From positions 1 to 27,177 of the forward strand of contig NZ_CAMLIX010000038.1 in assembly GCF_946479975.1 (NCBI RefSeq): 27,177 bases of DNA, given 5' to 3'. The position numbers and the translations under genes are program-made. Below the pieces are notes generated by a model, which was not told the origin of the DNA, did no database searches, and saw only the letters and a program-made list of their open reading frames with translations. The stretch is from an uncultured Flavobacterium sp. (GTDB lineage Bacteria; Bacteroidota; Bacteroidia; Flavobacteriales; Flavobacteriaceae). Below are positions 10,301-19,291 of this stretch, in pieces. Every line of letters begins with the position of its first letter. Position 1 is the first letter of the stretch.

Positions 10301-13300
10301 TTGGCGATCTCAGTTCAGCTTTAGTGTAAGCGATCTCATCTAAAGCTGGCGAATTTTTAGCCTTGCATATTTTAACTTTTTCATATTTAGGCAGTTTATC
10401 TCCTTGTTTAAAAACTGATGTATAGGCAGTAATATTTACTGTTTTTGCTTGAGTTGTAAGTTTTAAAGTTGGTTCAATGGCAGATTCAGGAAAAATAATT
10501 TCGACTTGATCATAATTTTTGAATGAAAGCGATCTTCTAAAACCAAAAGGATTACTTTCACCAGAAATGCTCATAAAATCTCCGCCAGAAAGCTTGCCAT
10601 CCACGATTTCAGGAGTTTCACCAACGAGTTTAAAGAACAGACCATTGATTCTATCTGCTTCATATTGAGTAGGTACATAATAACGTTTTCCTATTTTTTT
10701 GTTTAAAAAATTAACAGATTCTGGCTCAATGCTATCAGAGACACAAAATAACTTAGAAGGAGTGATTCCGAATTGCTCCGGAACATGCCAGCCAGGTTCT
10801 CCTGCACTTAAGTAGGAAAATGGATTTGTTGCCAAAACACGAATGCTATCGTACTGATCTACTACTTTTTGCCATTGTGCCCAAGGCAATTTGCCTACAA
10901 GTTCTCTAGAGTCTTTATCAACAACAGCTTTAAAAGGATGGTAAGATTCCCAAGAGTCTCCATTTGCAGAAAGTAATTCAATCGATTCAATTGAATATTG
11001 GTGTTTCACTTGACGAAGTTTTCTGCCTGCTTTTGATGTTGCTTCAGGCGGCATTAAATCAGTATAATTTTTTGCATCAGCCGTGTATCCACCAATTATT
11101 TTAGAAAGGGTAGGGTTTGGTAATACCCCTTTAGTCATTTTAACATCGATGTAAGTGTCTAATGGAATCACTTTAGAAATGGCACTTGGACTAGGTTTCT
11201 GATCAAAATAATCAAGCAAGAAAGCCTCATTGGTCAGCATGTGAACTCCTTTAACAGAATCAGCCGTTCTATTGTCATTAGCATCTCCATAGGTACCTTT
11301 AGGAAGCGGACTGTACGGTGTGCGATCAACAATTCTGTTGATATCCCATTGCAATTCTATTTGGAAATTTTTACGTACTTTAACAAAACCAAGCCTAACA
11401 CGTACGCTCAACTCTAATTTTGCATAAATCAAGAACGGTTTAAATGATTCTACAGAGAATATTGTATCTAAAACAATTTCAACATTGATAATCCAGATTT
11501 TAATCTGAATTCCTCCACCAGCGGCAATGTAACCACCCATTTGAGGACGTTTGAATGAAATTTTTCCGCCCATTTCCAAATAAGCCCATAATTTGACTTT
11601 TGCAGGCCCGAAACTTTTTTCCAGTTTAAAGTCTAATCTTGCACCAGCTTCAATTCCTTGAGCCGATAGCATAAGAAATGCTTTTGCTGTAAATAAGGTT
11701 AAGATTCTAGCCGTAATCGGGTCTTTTTTAGAACCCAAATTGATGTACCAAGGCTTCTGATTTTTGAAGAAAAATCCAGCTTCTAATAAAGCATGCAACT
11801 GAATAATTTGGCCTCCATCTTTTGGCATTTGAAAATCTGCTCCAGCAGCCAGTTCCAACGAATCGTCTCCAAAAGCAACCATTGCAAAGAATGGGGGAGT
11901 ACTTTGATCTTTTTCAATTGGTCCTAATCTATCGCCAAGAACATTTAATCCTGCCTCAATATAAAATAAGGTAGGTAGAGAGAGCAATAACATTGCTCGC
12001 ATATTTAAAATAGTTCCGCCTGTTGATTCAAATGTTGCTCCTGCCCCAATAGAAAAAGGTGATTTATATTGCATAGAATCTGGCGGCCCACTGAATTTTT
12101 TAATATTAATTCCAGCTTTTGGATGCTTATAAAATTCGTACCAAGAATTTTCGGTTTTTAAACCAGCTGCCTGTTTGGTTGCCACATATCTAAATCCTAA
12201 TAAACCTCTGAAACCTGTTATCGAAAGAAATCCAAGCGGAATTCCTGTTGGCAATTCGATACTTGCATCAACCAAGAAAGCAGGATATTTAGGAGCAAAA
12301 CGCATTCCTACGCTTCCTGAAATTTTTGCTTTTGGTAATTTTAAAGAAACCTCTCCCATGAATTCTTGTGATTCTCCTGGCTGAGGTAACGAAATCATAC
12401 CATGAATAATAGCCATAGCAGATGCTTCTGTAGCTGTTCCAGGAATCATCAAATCGACTTCAATAGTCTGTATTCTAATGAAAGAGACTGGTTTTTTAGA
12501 TTCATCACCATCTACATTATCCATAGAATAATAATATTTAATACCCTCACCACGAGCATCTAATCCTAATGGATTGACACTGATAGCACCATCAAATCCC
12601 CAGAAATTATATTTACGCTCATTAATTTGTGTTGAACCAAAGTTGATGTTGCTTACCGCCATCTGAACTGGCCCAAGATTCACAGATAAATTAATAGGAA
12701 TTGGAATAGAACCACCTTCAACTTCAATGTTTCCATCGCTATAAATGCGAAGTTTTTCAACATCAAAACCTTGGCCTTTAGCCAATCTGTTCATTAATGT
12801 TCCTTCAGGGAAAGACACGTAACATGAAGTTCCTACATAATAATCGTCATCTTGTTTTCCAAGTTCGAAACTGTGAAAATCGAAGTTTACTAAATTGAAT
12901 AAAGAAGCTTTTGGTTCGCTTGCTTTGTCAAAAGAAGCAGTTAGATTAAAGTCTCCGTCGTCGTATAAGTGGCCTTCAAGGGTTGCATGGAAAGAACTTC
13001 CGTCAGGATTTTTTAATTTATTGATAATTAATTGTCCTTTGATATTAGATCCAATAACCTTGTTTTGTTTGAAAGAAATATCAAATTTGTTGAAACCTAT
13101 TTCAAACCCACGATTAGGATTGCCAATTTTTTTCCAAAGTGTATTATCTGTTGCAAGTTTTGATAAAAATGCTTGATATTCTTTAGCATTCTTAAAAGTA
13201 TAGATAGTAGCTGGACTGACTTGTGAAGATACTAATGTAGACTTAGTGGTTAATGTTAAAGGATAACTGAAAGGATATGGTAAACTGCTTTTTGCATTTA

Positions 13301-14654
13301 ATTCCTGTAAATGTACTAGGAGTTCTTCGTAATCTGCAATTTGTTTAATTTCGACTACATCCGTTTCTTCGTTTCTTTCGAACATTGTAAGCGGATACTG
13401 AAAATCAAATTTATCTCCGAAATAGCTAAAAATACCAGTACTTAAAGGAACTGTCTCCAGATAAATATCTCCAGAAATACCACCAGTTCCAATTAGTAAA
13501 TCTGATGCTCCAATTCTTAATGTTGTAGTTGTATTTCCTTGTCCTTCTTTTTCATAATCATGAAACCATTTTGAAGGTAAAGTCACAGATACAGCGCGAG
13601 CATAAACTCCCACGAAATCATTTGGTCTGCCATCTGCAGTGGCTTCTGGAATGTTTGTTTTTTTGCTTAAATCGAGTTTTAAAGTATCTAACTCTAGAAT
13701 CATTCCGGTGTTACCAATCATTGCATATTTAGAGGGCTCTAAAGATCCTCCTAATTCAAACTGGTAACCAATTCCTCCCTGAGTATCAGCTTGAAGTAAT
13801 GCTTGCGCAAATCTAAATTGTGATTTAGGATTAGGATTTGAAGGATCTATGTAAGGAGCTCCTTCTTTGGTTACAGGTTTCAAATATGAATTTGGAAACT
13901 CAATAGCAGCGCTTAATTCTAATGTTACTCTCGCTTTTGGAGTAATGATATTTTTGATATAGCTGTCAATATCATCAGGAATCAAATTCTTAAAGAAGTT
14001 TTTTACATTCGAAATAGAATTTGAAACACTTGATTCATCTAAAAGATACAACAAAAATGCTGCGATTGAAGCCTCATCAGTGAATTGATTTTTAATGGCT
14101 AAAACCAATTCTCTAGGTTTGTTATCTGAAGTAGGGACAGGAATATTTAGTCCAAATTCAGAATTGACATCATTAACAAACTGTTCAACTTTTGTTAGAT
14201 TGTCACTTTTTGGAGAAACAAAATTGTTAATGATTAAGGTTATAACTTCTTCTTCAGACGTATTTAAAATTTGTAATCCAAGTTCAAAGAATTCTCTTGG
14301 AGAATAAGAGAAATTTTGAAGATTGAAACTTCTCAAGTAAGATAAAATTAGCCATTGATATTCTACAGTAACAGGAAAAGAGGAAATAGATGAATCGGTA
14401 TTGTCCGGATTAAGAATTAAGAACATTTCTGTTCCTGGTATTTGAAACTGTAATCTTTTTTTGGAAACAATAGACAAGCCGTAGAAACCAGATTCTCCTC
14501 TCGGACTAATACTAGCCTGGAAATCTTTAATATATACTTTGTCAAATATTTGTTTAATCCCATCTTTAATGAAGCCTAAAGCATCTGGGAAATCATCCAA
14601 ACTTACTACAGTCGACAAGGAAGGGTAATACTTTTGAGAGGTCGGTGTTGGCAT
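7317..14654 (-). CDS. Giant beta-rich protein (2445 aa) of unknown function, propeller-like segment and EF-hand-like loop
   Basis: The protein has 2445 residues, no signal peptide and no clear transmembrane helix. Residues about 640-1105 are a long run of alternating hydrophobic and polar strands rich in Gly (such as ISGSVGMRFAPKYPAFLVDA), resembling an extended amphipathic beta-sheet. Residues about 1540-1880 read as repeated ~50-residue blades (YLISF, LLLTQ, LLWIN, SLITK, LLTVK, YLFVF), consistent with a beta-propeller. Near 2065 is RQYLDYNRSYPNADG, which I believe recurs in giant Bacteroidota proteins but cannot verify here. D2227-E2238 (DKNQNNQIEDSE) fits the 12-residue EF-hand/dockerin calcium loop. 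The C-terminus looks Ig-like. The ATG at 14654 follows an A-rich leader and is the first gene after a 594-base spacer, so it may have its own promoter. Part of the middle might match DUF6603-type proteins; I am not sure. It is probably a partner of the VWA protein encoded 12 bases downstream. Confidence 0.7.
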   Translation of the reverse strand: MPTPTSQKYYPSLSTVVSLDDFPDALGFIKDGIKQIFDKVYIKDFQASISPRGESGFYGLSIVSKKRLQFQIPGTEMFLILNPDNTDSSISSFPVTVEYQWLILSYLRSFNLQNFSYSPREFFELGLQILNTSEEEVITLIINNFVSPKSDNLTKVEQFVNDVNSEFGLNIPVPTSDNKPRELVLAIKNQFTDEASIAAFLLYLLDESSVSNSISNVKNFFKNLIPDDIDSYIKNIITPKARVTLELSAAIEFPNSYLKPVTKEGAPYIDPSNPNPKSQFRFAQALLQADTQGGIGYQFELGGSLEPSKYAMIGNTGMILELDTLKLDLSKKTNIPEATADGRPNDFVGVYARAVSVTLPSKWFHDYEKEGQGNTTTTLRIGASDLLIGTGGISGDIYLETVPLSTGIFSYFGDKFDFQYPLTMFERNEETDVVEIKQIADYEELLVHLQELNAKSSLPYPFSYPLTLTTKSTLVSSQVSPATIYTFKNAKEYQAFLSKLATDNTLWKKIGNPNRGFEIGFNKFDISFKQNKVIGSNIKGQLIINKLKNPDGSSFHATLEGHLYDDGDFNLTASFDKASEPKASLFNLVNFDFHSFELGKQDDDYYVGTSCYVSFPEGTLMNRLAKGQGFDVEKLRIYSDGNIEVEGGSIPIPINLSVNLGPVQMAVSNINFGSTQINERKYNFWGFDGAISVNPLGLDARGEGIKYYYSMDNVDGDESKKPVSFIRIQTIEVDLMIPGTATEASAMAIIHGMISLPQPGESQEFMGEVSLKLPKAKISGSVGMRFAPKYPAFLVDASIELPTGIPLGFLSITGFRGLLGFRYVATKQAAGLKTENSWYEFYKHPKAGINIKKFSGPPDSMQYKSPFSIGAGATFESTGGTILNMRAMLLLSLPTLFYIEAGLNVLGDRLGPIEKDQSTPPFFAMVAFGDDSLELAAGADFQMPKDGGQIIQLHALLEAGFFFKNQKPWYINLGSKKDPITARILTLFTAKAFLMLSAQGIEAGARLDFKLEKSFGPAKVKLWAYLEMGGKISFKRPQMGGYIAAGGGIQIKIWIINVEIVLDTIFSVESFKPFLIYAKLELSVRVRLGFVKVRKNFQIELQWDINRIVDRTPYSPLPKGTYGDANDNRTADSVKGVHMLTNEAFLLDYFDQKPSPSAISKVIPLDTYIDVKMTKGVLPNPTLSKIIGGYTADAKNYTDLMPPEATSKAGRKLRQVKHQYSIESIELLSANGDSWESYHPFKAVVDKDSRELVGKLPWAQWQKVVDQYDSIRVLATNPFSYLSAGEPGWHVPEQFGITPSKLFCVSDSIEPESVNFLNKKIGKRYYVPTQYEADRINGLFFKLVGETPEIVDGKLSGGDFMSISGESNPFGFRRSLSFKNYDQVEIIFPESAIEPTLKLTTQAKTVNITAYTSVFKQGDKLPKYEKVKICKAKNSPALDEIAYTKAELRSPITLFDESGDVLSKKKIDKIIISPVAANADAILDVRNKIGALFNDTYASADGEFIVSEPSDIAEYDRLMTKLAELKAEAGNENPTGTSEPLTFTRFYGYNGRALFAFDKVFKYNDTYLISFHPTPKTTVIAQIDSKGNILRERLLNGLVTSMQVVNNNLLLTQALDATQCKGIGEAVVNDNFIVGCVAPAATTAIIELDSELNRNSGMQYMNTYSEGFNKLLSLPNNELLWINTLENETQINWVNGTDRSLVRRVKVGEVAIKVLQHNSTDFSLITKNKKIIRFSINLTTKSITATDTKLVSESSISEITDAVIASEKVLLTVKLTNGKFGLAQINGNNITVVKNDIIFDSAIYLSNKTLADNSVIAYNEKYLFVFNTSLNLSRLIERGSANDKAFIINIQNEPLTNEILMISSKQNEKGIYFSLFNDQFDNCSLYPKETVSVVSSASALTDSIANLTDLGSTVKVEYTRGTKSSNLLKINALICSAGGDSDDDNEVNYATNIQEIEWLTRESAMHNLTIPGSTAVAEDNQAMEAAIQNTVQPIWRPNSTYCLKFILTDRVDDKDTTKFEYYYGFKTLGPVGHYPVPDPVVSPGQTLVKNELTDLSKSPLTSLRQYLDYNRSYPNADGSLLLSKPSFYGNEQCKLSLFFKNPYVYHMLKEWDAYDSRAKIDGALNLIIKDPLNDVLIQYPLPVQTVENPTTYPRAEEENTKWVDDNDPRIPLNIQMLQNMIKGSTGKIKCDITIGDALKPKSYGYEVKLTDLKPSKLYTVLAKNYFDKNQNNQIEDSENVLVHQFGFQTSRYRDFAEQINSYELDEAAGRKALFDIPLSLSEDQITSLNNVVFGIDDTLSNSLALKYQHLFDRAIEGILKMSPLDPAQSTEVNRIINTNTGEVVALLVRNPEPFNIPKIPLEEIKNTISVVDDAGVAKANFKALHSKDYAQVLIMNDSKKITDSNLKIKFEYRMWNNNGSVEAHSTPLTVRAAEPVTLTIENINL

Positions 14655-15248
14655 TTTTTTATTGTTTAATTAAATTATTTATTTAATTCTTGTTTGTAAT
14701 TTGGAAAGCATTAGGCAAAAAAATGCTTGATCAAAAACTGATAAACAGTATTGATTTTGAAATGAATTTTGTCAGTTTTTGTAACTGAACTATTTTATGT
14801 AATTGTGAAAAACAAGGTTTTAAAAACCTTAAAAAGCCGAACTTTTAGTTGCAAAGAAGCTCGCTGATCTGCTGAAATATTGATTTGTTTCAGCAAATTT
14901 GCGTGATTTTTGAGCGGAAAAAAAATAGTTGTTCGTTTGCTTTACAGGTGTGTAAAGTGGTTGGAAAGATGAGGTATTTTATTCATTGTCTTTAATGAAT
15001 ATTTTTAAAGTACCCTATTTAATAAATGAAAATTAAATAGAATGATTATTTGATATACTATCCTAATCTTTAAGTAGGCATGTTGGGTGGAAAACAAAAT
15101 AATGTAGAGGGCATTTGATTATTTTGCTATATGCTTTATTTAATTAATTAATATTTTTTGAGTGCAGAGGCTTTGTATTCTGATTTATTTACAATATTTC
15201 TTTCATTTTTTTATTATATCAAACACTCTGCACTCAAGAAAAAATCGT
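14655..15248. other. Gene-free spacer packed with inverted repeats
   Basis: There is no credible ORF on either strand. It separates the protease operon from the giant-protein genes. I can see six inverted repeats: 14814-14830 (AAGGTTTT/AAAACCTT, almost no loop); 14870-14895 (TGCTGAAA/TTTCAGCA, 10-base loop); 14940-14957 (CTTTACA/TGTAAAG, loop GGTG); 14981-15000 (ATTCATT/AATGAAT); 15015-15040 (CTATTTAAT/ATTAAATAG, 8-base loop); and 15158-15237, listed separately. The spacer probably carries the end of the protease transcript and the promoter or leader of the 2445-aa gene, but I found no exact TAnnTTTG box on the minus strand. Confidence 0.55.
15158..15237. repeat. Long-loop perfect inverted repeat after the lipoprotein gene
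   Basis: TTGAGTGCAGAG at 15158-15169 and its exact complement CTCTGCACTCAA at 15226-15237 flank a 56-base AT-rich interior. After a two-base mismatch the pairing resumes (TTTG / CAAA), and outside it T-rich and A-rich flanks pair further. It begins 11 bases past the stop of the lipoprotein gene. The G+C-rich arms stand out in very AT-rich surroundings. It may be a long-loop terminator or transcript-stabilising hairpin, or the ends of a tiny mobile element; I see no target-site duplication. Confidence 0.55.
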
Positions 15249-15887
15249 TTAAAATCTGCCAAATGTAGTGGTACCTTCACTTAAGACTTTCCCTGTTTGT
15301 CCGTCGATACTAATATATTTAGCTTTTCCATTTTGGAAAGCTTTATTTTTATCCTTTTCGTATGTGATTACATAAATATATTTTTTTATTGATTTGTCAA
15401 AATCTCTATCAACGCGATTCTGTTCTTTATCATTATTTAAATCTATTTGATGTGTTGATTTTATTTTTTTTATTAAATCATAAATAGAAAAAGTATAATT
15501 TTTATCTTTATTTATTTGCTCAATTAAACGACCTTTGTCATCATATTTTTTTAAAATTCCGATTGGAATATCATGGAAATAAGTTGCCGATTCTATTAAT
15601 AAATTGTTTTGTTTATTATAAGCAAATTTATTGCAAATCATCTCATTTGTTTTCTTTTTGCTTTCGAGATAATTACTCCCATTATCCCATAACTCAATAA
15701 TTGAATCATTTTCTATGATTTGAATTTTTTTGTTTTTGATATTTGTTTTGTTAATTTTTTTTATGTAGTCATCGTTGATTTTTGTAGCAACAACAATATT
15801 ATTTGAAGATTTTATTTCTTCTTTTTTTAGCCCATTACAGCTTAAAATAAATAAATAAATAAAACTTAATGCAATTTTAGTTTTCAT
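15249..15887 (-). CDS. Small exported lipoprotein, last gene of the protease operon
   Basis: This is a 212-residue protein with a short type II signal peptide: hydrophobic LSFIYLFIL, then lipobox LSC with the lipidated cysteine at C17. The mature part is Lys/Asn/Asp-rich. It contains KKYDDKGRLIEQ and ends with KYISIDGQTGKVLSEG, a two-strand pattern seen in PepSY-like and repeat-type Bacteroidota lipoproteins. Its ATG lies inside the end of the metzincin gene (11-base overlap, 15877-15887), so translation of the two is probably coupled. A lipid-anchored protein made in fixed proportion with a protease could be a cognate inhibitor or immunity protein, but nothing in the sequence proves that. 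Family not recognised. Confidence 0.75.
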   Translation of the reverse strand: MKTKIALSFIYLFILSCNGLKKEEIKSSNNIVVATKINDDYIKKINKTNIKNKKIQIIENDSIIELWDNGSNYLESKKKTNEMICNKFAYNKQNNLLIESATYFHDIPIGILKKYDDKGRLIEQINKDKNYTFSIYDLIKKIKSTHQIDLNNDKEQNRVDRDFDKSIKKYIYVITYEKDKNKAFQNGKAKYISIDGQTGKVLSEGTTTFGRF

Positions 15888-18800
15888 ATTGATAGTTTTT
15901 TAGATGTTTATGCATTAATTCCCATTGCCAACGCCACAATGTTTGTGTTTTAGGACTATAGCTCATTAAATTGTCTGTGGCATCATTAATATGTAAAATT
16001 CCATCATATTTAGGAAAAATATATTTTTGATCAGGATAAATGTCTGTGCCATTTTTAAAAGTATGATATAACCCTAATCCATGACAAATCTCATGAGCTA
16101 ATGTATAATTGTCTCTTGTACCTGTTTTTCCACTATATAAACAAGCCATATGTTTTCCAAAAGTTTGAGCATTTCCCTCAAAATAAAAGTTTGGAGTATC
16201 TAGATCGGTTTGGTGATCAAAAGCGATAATTTTAAAATAATCTTTGTATTTGAATCCGAATTGCGACTCTATAATTTCTTTTAAATAATCTTGCTTCTCA
16301 TCATAATCGCCTGTGCTTCGATCGGGATCGAATTTTATTTTTCCTTCCGCATTAAAGTAATCTCTGTTAATTTTAAATCTTTTATCATCTTTTAAATCTA
16401 AAACTATAGTTTCATTATTAGAATCTTTATCAATTATTTCTGCAGAAATATAAGATTGGTGCAAAACTTGTTGCAAAATGTCTTTTTCGCCTTTAGAAAA
16501 ACTACCCAACTGAGAAGCAGTATTACTATCGAGAATGTTAGTTTCTGCCACGAAAAAAACTACTTTAATTTTTTTTAGATTTTGAAGACTGTTTTTGCAA
16601 ACTCTAATAATACCAACGACTTTTGCCTTTGCTTCAACGGCTTCTTTAGAATATGCCATAATTTTAATGTATTTATCGGTATTAAATTCTTTTAAGCAAC
16701 TTATTTTAATATTGAAGACTGGCATTTCATCAAATTTTAAGTTTAAATCCGCAGTAACATTAAAAAGAGTAGTATCATAATCTAATTCTAGTTTGGCTAA
16801 ATCATCAAATATTGTTAGAGTGGCATCTAGATTAATTTCATTTGGAGTTCCGGAAGTTGAGTAAGGATAAATATTCAGATATGGCACATAATAAAAAGAA
16901 TTTTGTTGGGCAATACTAATATATTCTCTTTTTAAAGCCTGAAAAGCTTCTTTTTTGTCTTTAAAACCATATCCGCTAATAATAGATTTTTCATAGTCAG
17001 CTTCATAGGTTTCATTTAATCTCATCCAATCAAAGCCAAATTCACCCACATAACTCTGTTTTGGTCTGAAAACAATATTAGCATGGGCAAGTTCTTCAAC
17101 AAAATTAAACTTTTCGGAAAAATTTTTTGTAAAAAAATAATAACCATCAATAGTATATACGAAAACTTCATTTTCTAAAGATGGGTAAATAATACCATAA
17201 TTAAAGCCCCAAAATAAATCAAATGTTTCAACTTTTACTCCAAGCCTATATTTTTTGAAGAGAGAGCCTTCTTTTTGTTCAATATTAGTATTATCTAAAT
17301 GAAAATATACATTAGTATTAGAATCTGGAATGTGATTTGCACTGGTATCTGTTATACTGTCATAAATTACTTTGTTGTAATCATCATTCATTAGACCTAG
17401 ATGCATATAGTTAGTAACATTCCCTTCCCCTTCAAAATTTATCAATTGTAAGGTGTTGAATGGTGTGTTATTATCATCATCATTTACTTGTCCCTTCCAT
17501 ACTCTATAATTTTTATCACCATATTCAAACGATCCATAATCATCAATTGTTTCTATTGCATTAAATTTAATGTCGTTTGAAGTAGTTTGTTTTAAAGTTC
17601 TGTCTTCAGAATTTTCAGAATCTATTTTTTTTAGAATGTAAAGTCTGAATAAGTCATCAGTAGCTTGGTTAGGATTAATGTAAGGGATTGTTGTAAAAGT
17701 AAATTTATTTGCACTAGCTTTTCCATCAATTGAACTCTTATTTATTTTCAATTTTTCACTTGAAGACTTTCGTGCTTTTTTCTTTGAAGACTGGTCATTT
17801 ACTTTTACCAAGTGATCAATAGTAATAGGACCAAAGAAATCATTAAAATATTCAACTTCTTTTTCTTCTTGATTAATATAAATAAAAGTTGCAATAGACT
17901 TAGTAGTTAATGAACTATTTATTAAAGCAAAATTATTTATTAATCTATAATTTATTTTATTTGTATAATTTTCATTAGAGGTGTCTTCATCTACAAGGCT
18001 TTCTCTGGTTAAAAAACTCCCTTCTATTTTAGCATTGGCACAATTACCATAAGTATTGTAAAGTGTTATATTTTTATTATCTGTTTTAAATTTCAGTTGA
18101 AGAGATAGATCATTAGTACTTTTGCTTTTTTCATTCTCGTCTTCAGTATGTGTCTGTTCAAATTCATTGATAATAATTGGCCAGTCATTAGTTTTATATG
18201 GGCTTGCTGTTAAAGTTTCAGACACACCAATTTTTAAAGGATCTGTTCCTAAAGCTTCATCAAAATTGAACGATCGCCCTCTATTACATTGTAGGTAAAT
18301 ATAGCATTTATGTTTATTAGAAAATTTGCTCACAATATTGTTATAGATATCAGCTTTGGTGCTGTATTTAGCATCATTGTCTACAACTTTTATTTCTCCT
18401 TTTTCTTTTTCAGTAATATGAGCTCCATAAAAAGCAGCTGGATCCAGAAATTTTTGAACATTTTCTCTGTAAATTTTTTCAGAAATATTTGGATTGTTTG
18501 CAATATCAGCAAGATCTAAGATTGCTTTTTCAGCTTTAGCATATTTGAGGTCAAATTGAAAACCAGTATCTGACTTTTCCTGGTAATAGAATCCGTCATT
18601 TAGAACAATTTCAAATCCTCCTTTATTGTCTTTGAATTCACCAAAGTATTGTCCAGCTTCAATAATAGGAAGATTGTAAGCTTTGTTTTCATCTGTACTT
18701 GTTACATCATAAGTATTGAAAAATTTTGCATCTAAACTATTTGTATCTGTTTCAGTTGTGGTGTATCCAAAAAGACTTGCAGGAATTTCAGGCAATGGTT

Positions 18801-19287
18801 CTTTTAGATCGTTGAAATTAACAAGATCTGTCCAAACCTTTGCCATGAAAGGGGTGTTGGCACTGCTTTTTGGTAAAATGTTATTGCTAGAATTAATAAA
18901 TAATTCTCTTTTTAACCCTCTGTAAACGTAATATTTAATCTGAACCCCTACGTCAACATTTTTTAAAGGCTTGATAAAAACGTTTACTTTAGATTCGTTT
19001 CCATCACCAGATTGAGGTACAATTAAAACTTGACCGCTTGTAACGGCATACGCTTTTTTATTAGCCAATTCAAATTGGGTTGTAATGTTAAATTTAGTGT
19101 TAGTTTCTACAAAATCTGGTCCGTACGCAACTTCAGCTGAGGATTGTGCTGTAATAGTAGATTCTGTAAAAAAGTAAGATTTGGGTTCAAATTCTTTTAT
19201 TCGGCCTTTTCCTAAAGTGTTCAGAACTTCATTTTCTGCAGATTCAGAATTTAATGTATATGTAAAATCAAATGGTTCTATTGACAT
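15877..19287 (-). CDS. Metzincin-type zinc metalloprotease with very long N-terminal region, no signal peptide
   Basis: The protein has 1136 residues. Near the C-terminus is the full metzincin signature HEICHGLGLYH: zinc ligands H1065, H1069 and H1075, catalytic base E1066 and turn glycine G1072. DNLMSYS follows, with M1108 as the Met-turn. The spacing and Met-turn look closest to M43/M12-like peptidases. The last residues contain WRWQWELMHKH, a tail pattern I associate with uncharacterised Bacteroidota proteases. The ~1000 preceding residues are beta-rich, with a YYVYRGLKRELF segment near 120 and a basic linker (KKKARKSSSEK) about halfway. No family could be assigned to that part. There is neither an N-terminal signal peptide nor an obvious T9SS C-terminal sorting domain, odd for a protease with an extracellular-type fold. 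The gene starts 4 bases after the stop of the S8 gene and overlaps the downstream lipoprotein gene by 11 bases. An effector or cargo protease is the favoured inference. Confidence 0.85.
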   Translation of the reverse strand: MSIEPFDFTYTLNSESAENEVLNTLGKGRIKEFEPKSYFFTESTITAQSSAEVAYGPDFVETNTKFNITTQFELANKKAYAVTSGQVLIVPQSGDGNESKVNVFIKPLKNVDVGVQIKYYVYRGLKRELFINSSNNILPKSSANTPFMAKVWTDLVNFNDLKEPLPEIPASLFGYTTTETDTNSLDAKFFNTYDVTSTDENKAYNLPIIEAGQYFGEFKDNKGGFEIVLNDGFYYQEKSDTGFQFDLKYAKAEKAILDLADIANNPNISEKIYRENVQKFLDPAAFYGAHITEKEKGEIKVVDNDAKYSTKADIYNNIVSKFSNKHKCYIYLQCNRGRSFNFDEALGTDPLKIGVSETLTASPYKTNDWPIIINEFEQTHTEDENEKSKSTNDLSLQLKFKTDNKNITLYNTYGNCANAKIEGSFLTRESLVDEDTSNENYTNKINYRLINNFALINSSLTTKSIATFIYINQEEKEVEYFNDFFGPITIDHLVKVNDQSSKKKARKSSSEKLKINKSSIDGKASANKFTFTTIPYINPNQATDDLFRLYILKKIDSENSEDRTLKQTTSNDIKFNAIETIDDYGSFEYGDKNYRVWKGQVNDDDNNTPFNTLQLINFEGEGNVTNYMHLGLMNDDYNKVIYDSITDTSANHIPDSNTNVYFHLDNTNIEQKEGSLFKKYRLGVKVETFDLFWGFNYGIIYPSLENEVFVYTIDGYYFFTKNFSEKFNFVEELAHANIVFRPKQSYVGEFGFDWMRLNETYEADYEKSIISGYGFKDKKEAFQALKREYISIAQQNSFYYVPYLNIYPYSTSGTPNEINLDATLTIFDDLAKLELDYDTTLFNVTADLNLKFDEMPVFNIKISCLKEFNTDKYIKIMAYSKEAVEAKAKVVGIIRVCKNSLQNLKKIKVVFFVAETNILDSNTASQLGSFSKGEKDILQQVLHQSYISAEIIDKDSNNETIVLDLKDDKRFKINRDYFNAEGKIKFDPDRSTGDYDEKQDYLKEIIESQFGFKYKDYFKIIAFDHQTDLDTPNFYFEGNAQTFGKHMACLYSGKTGTRDNYTLAHEICHGLGLYHTFKNGTDIYPDQKYIFPKYDGILHINDATDNLMSYSPKTQTLWRWQWELMHKHLKNYQYEN

Positions 19288-19291
19288 GGTA

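Noticed and set aside
12895..13176. 93-codon plus-strand frame inside the 2445-aa gene
   Set aside because: Antisense shadow of a clearly coding frame; no signal, motif or promoter.
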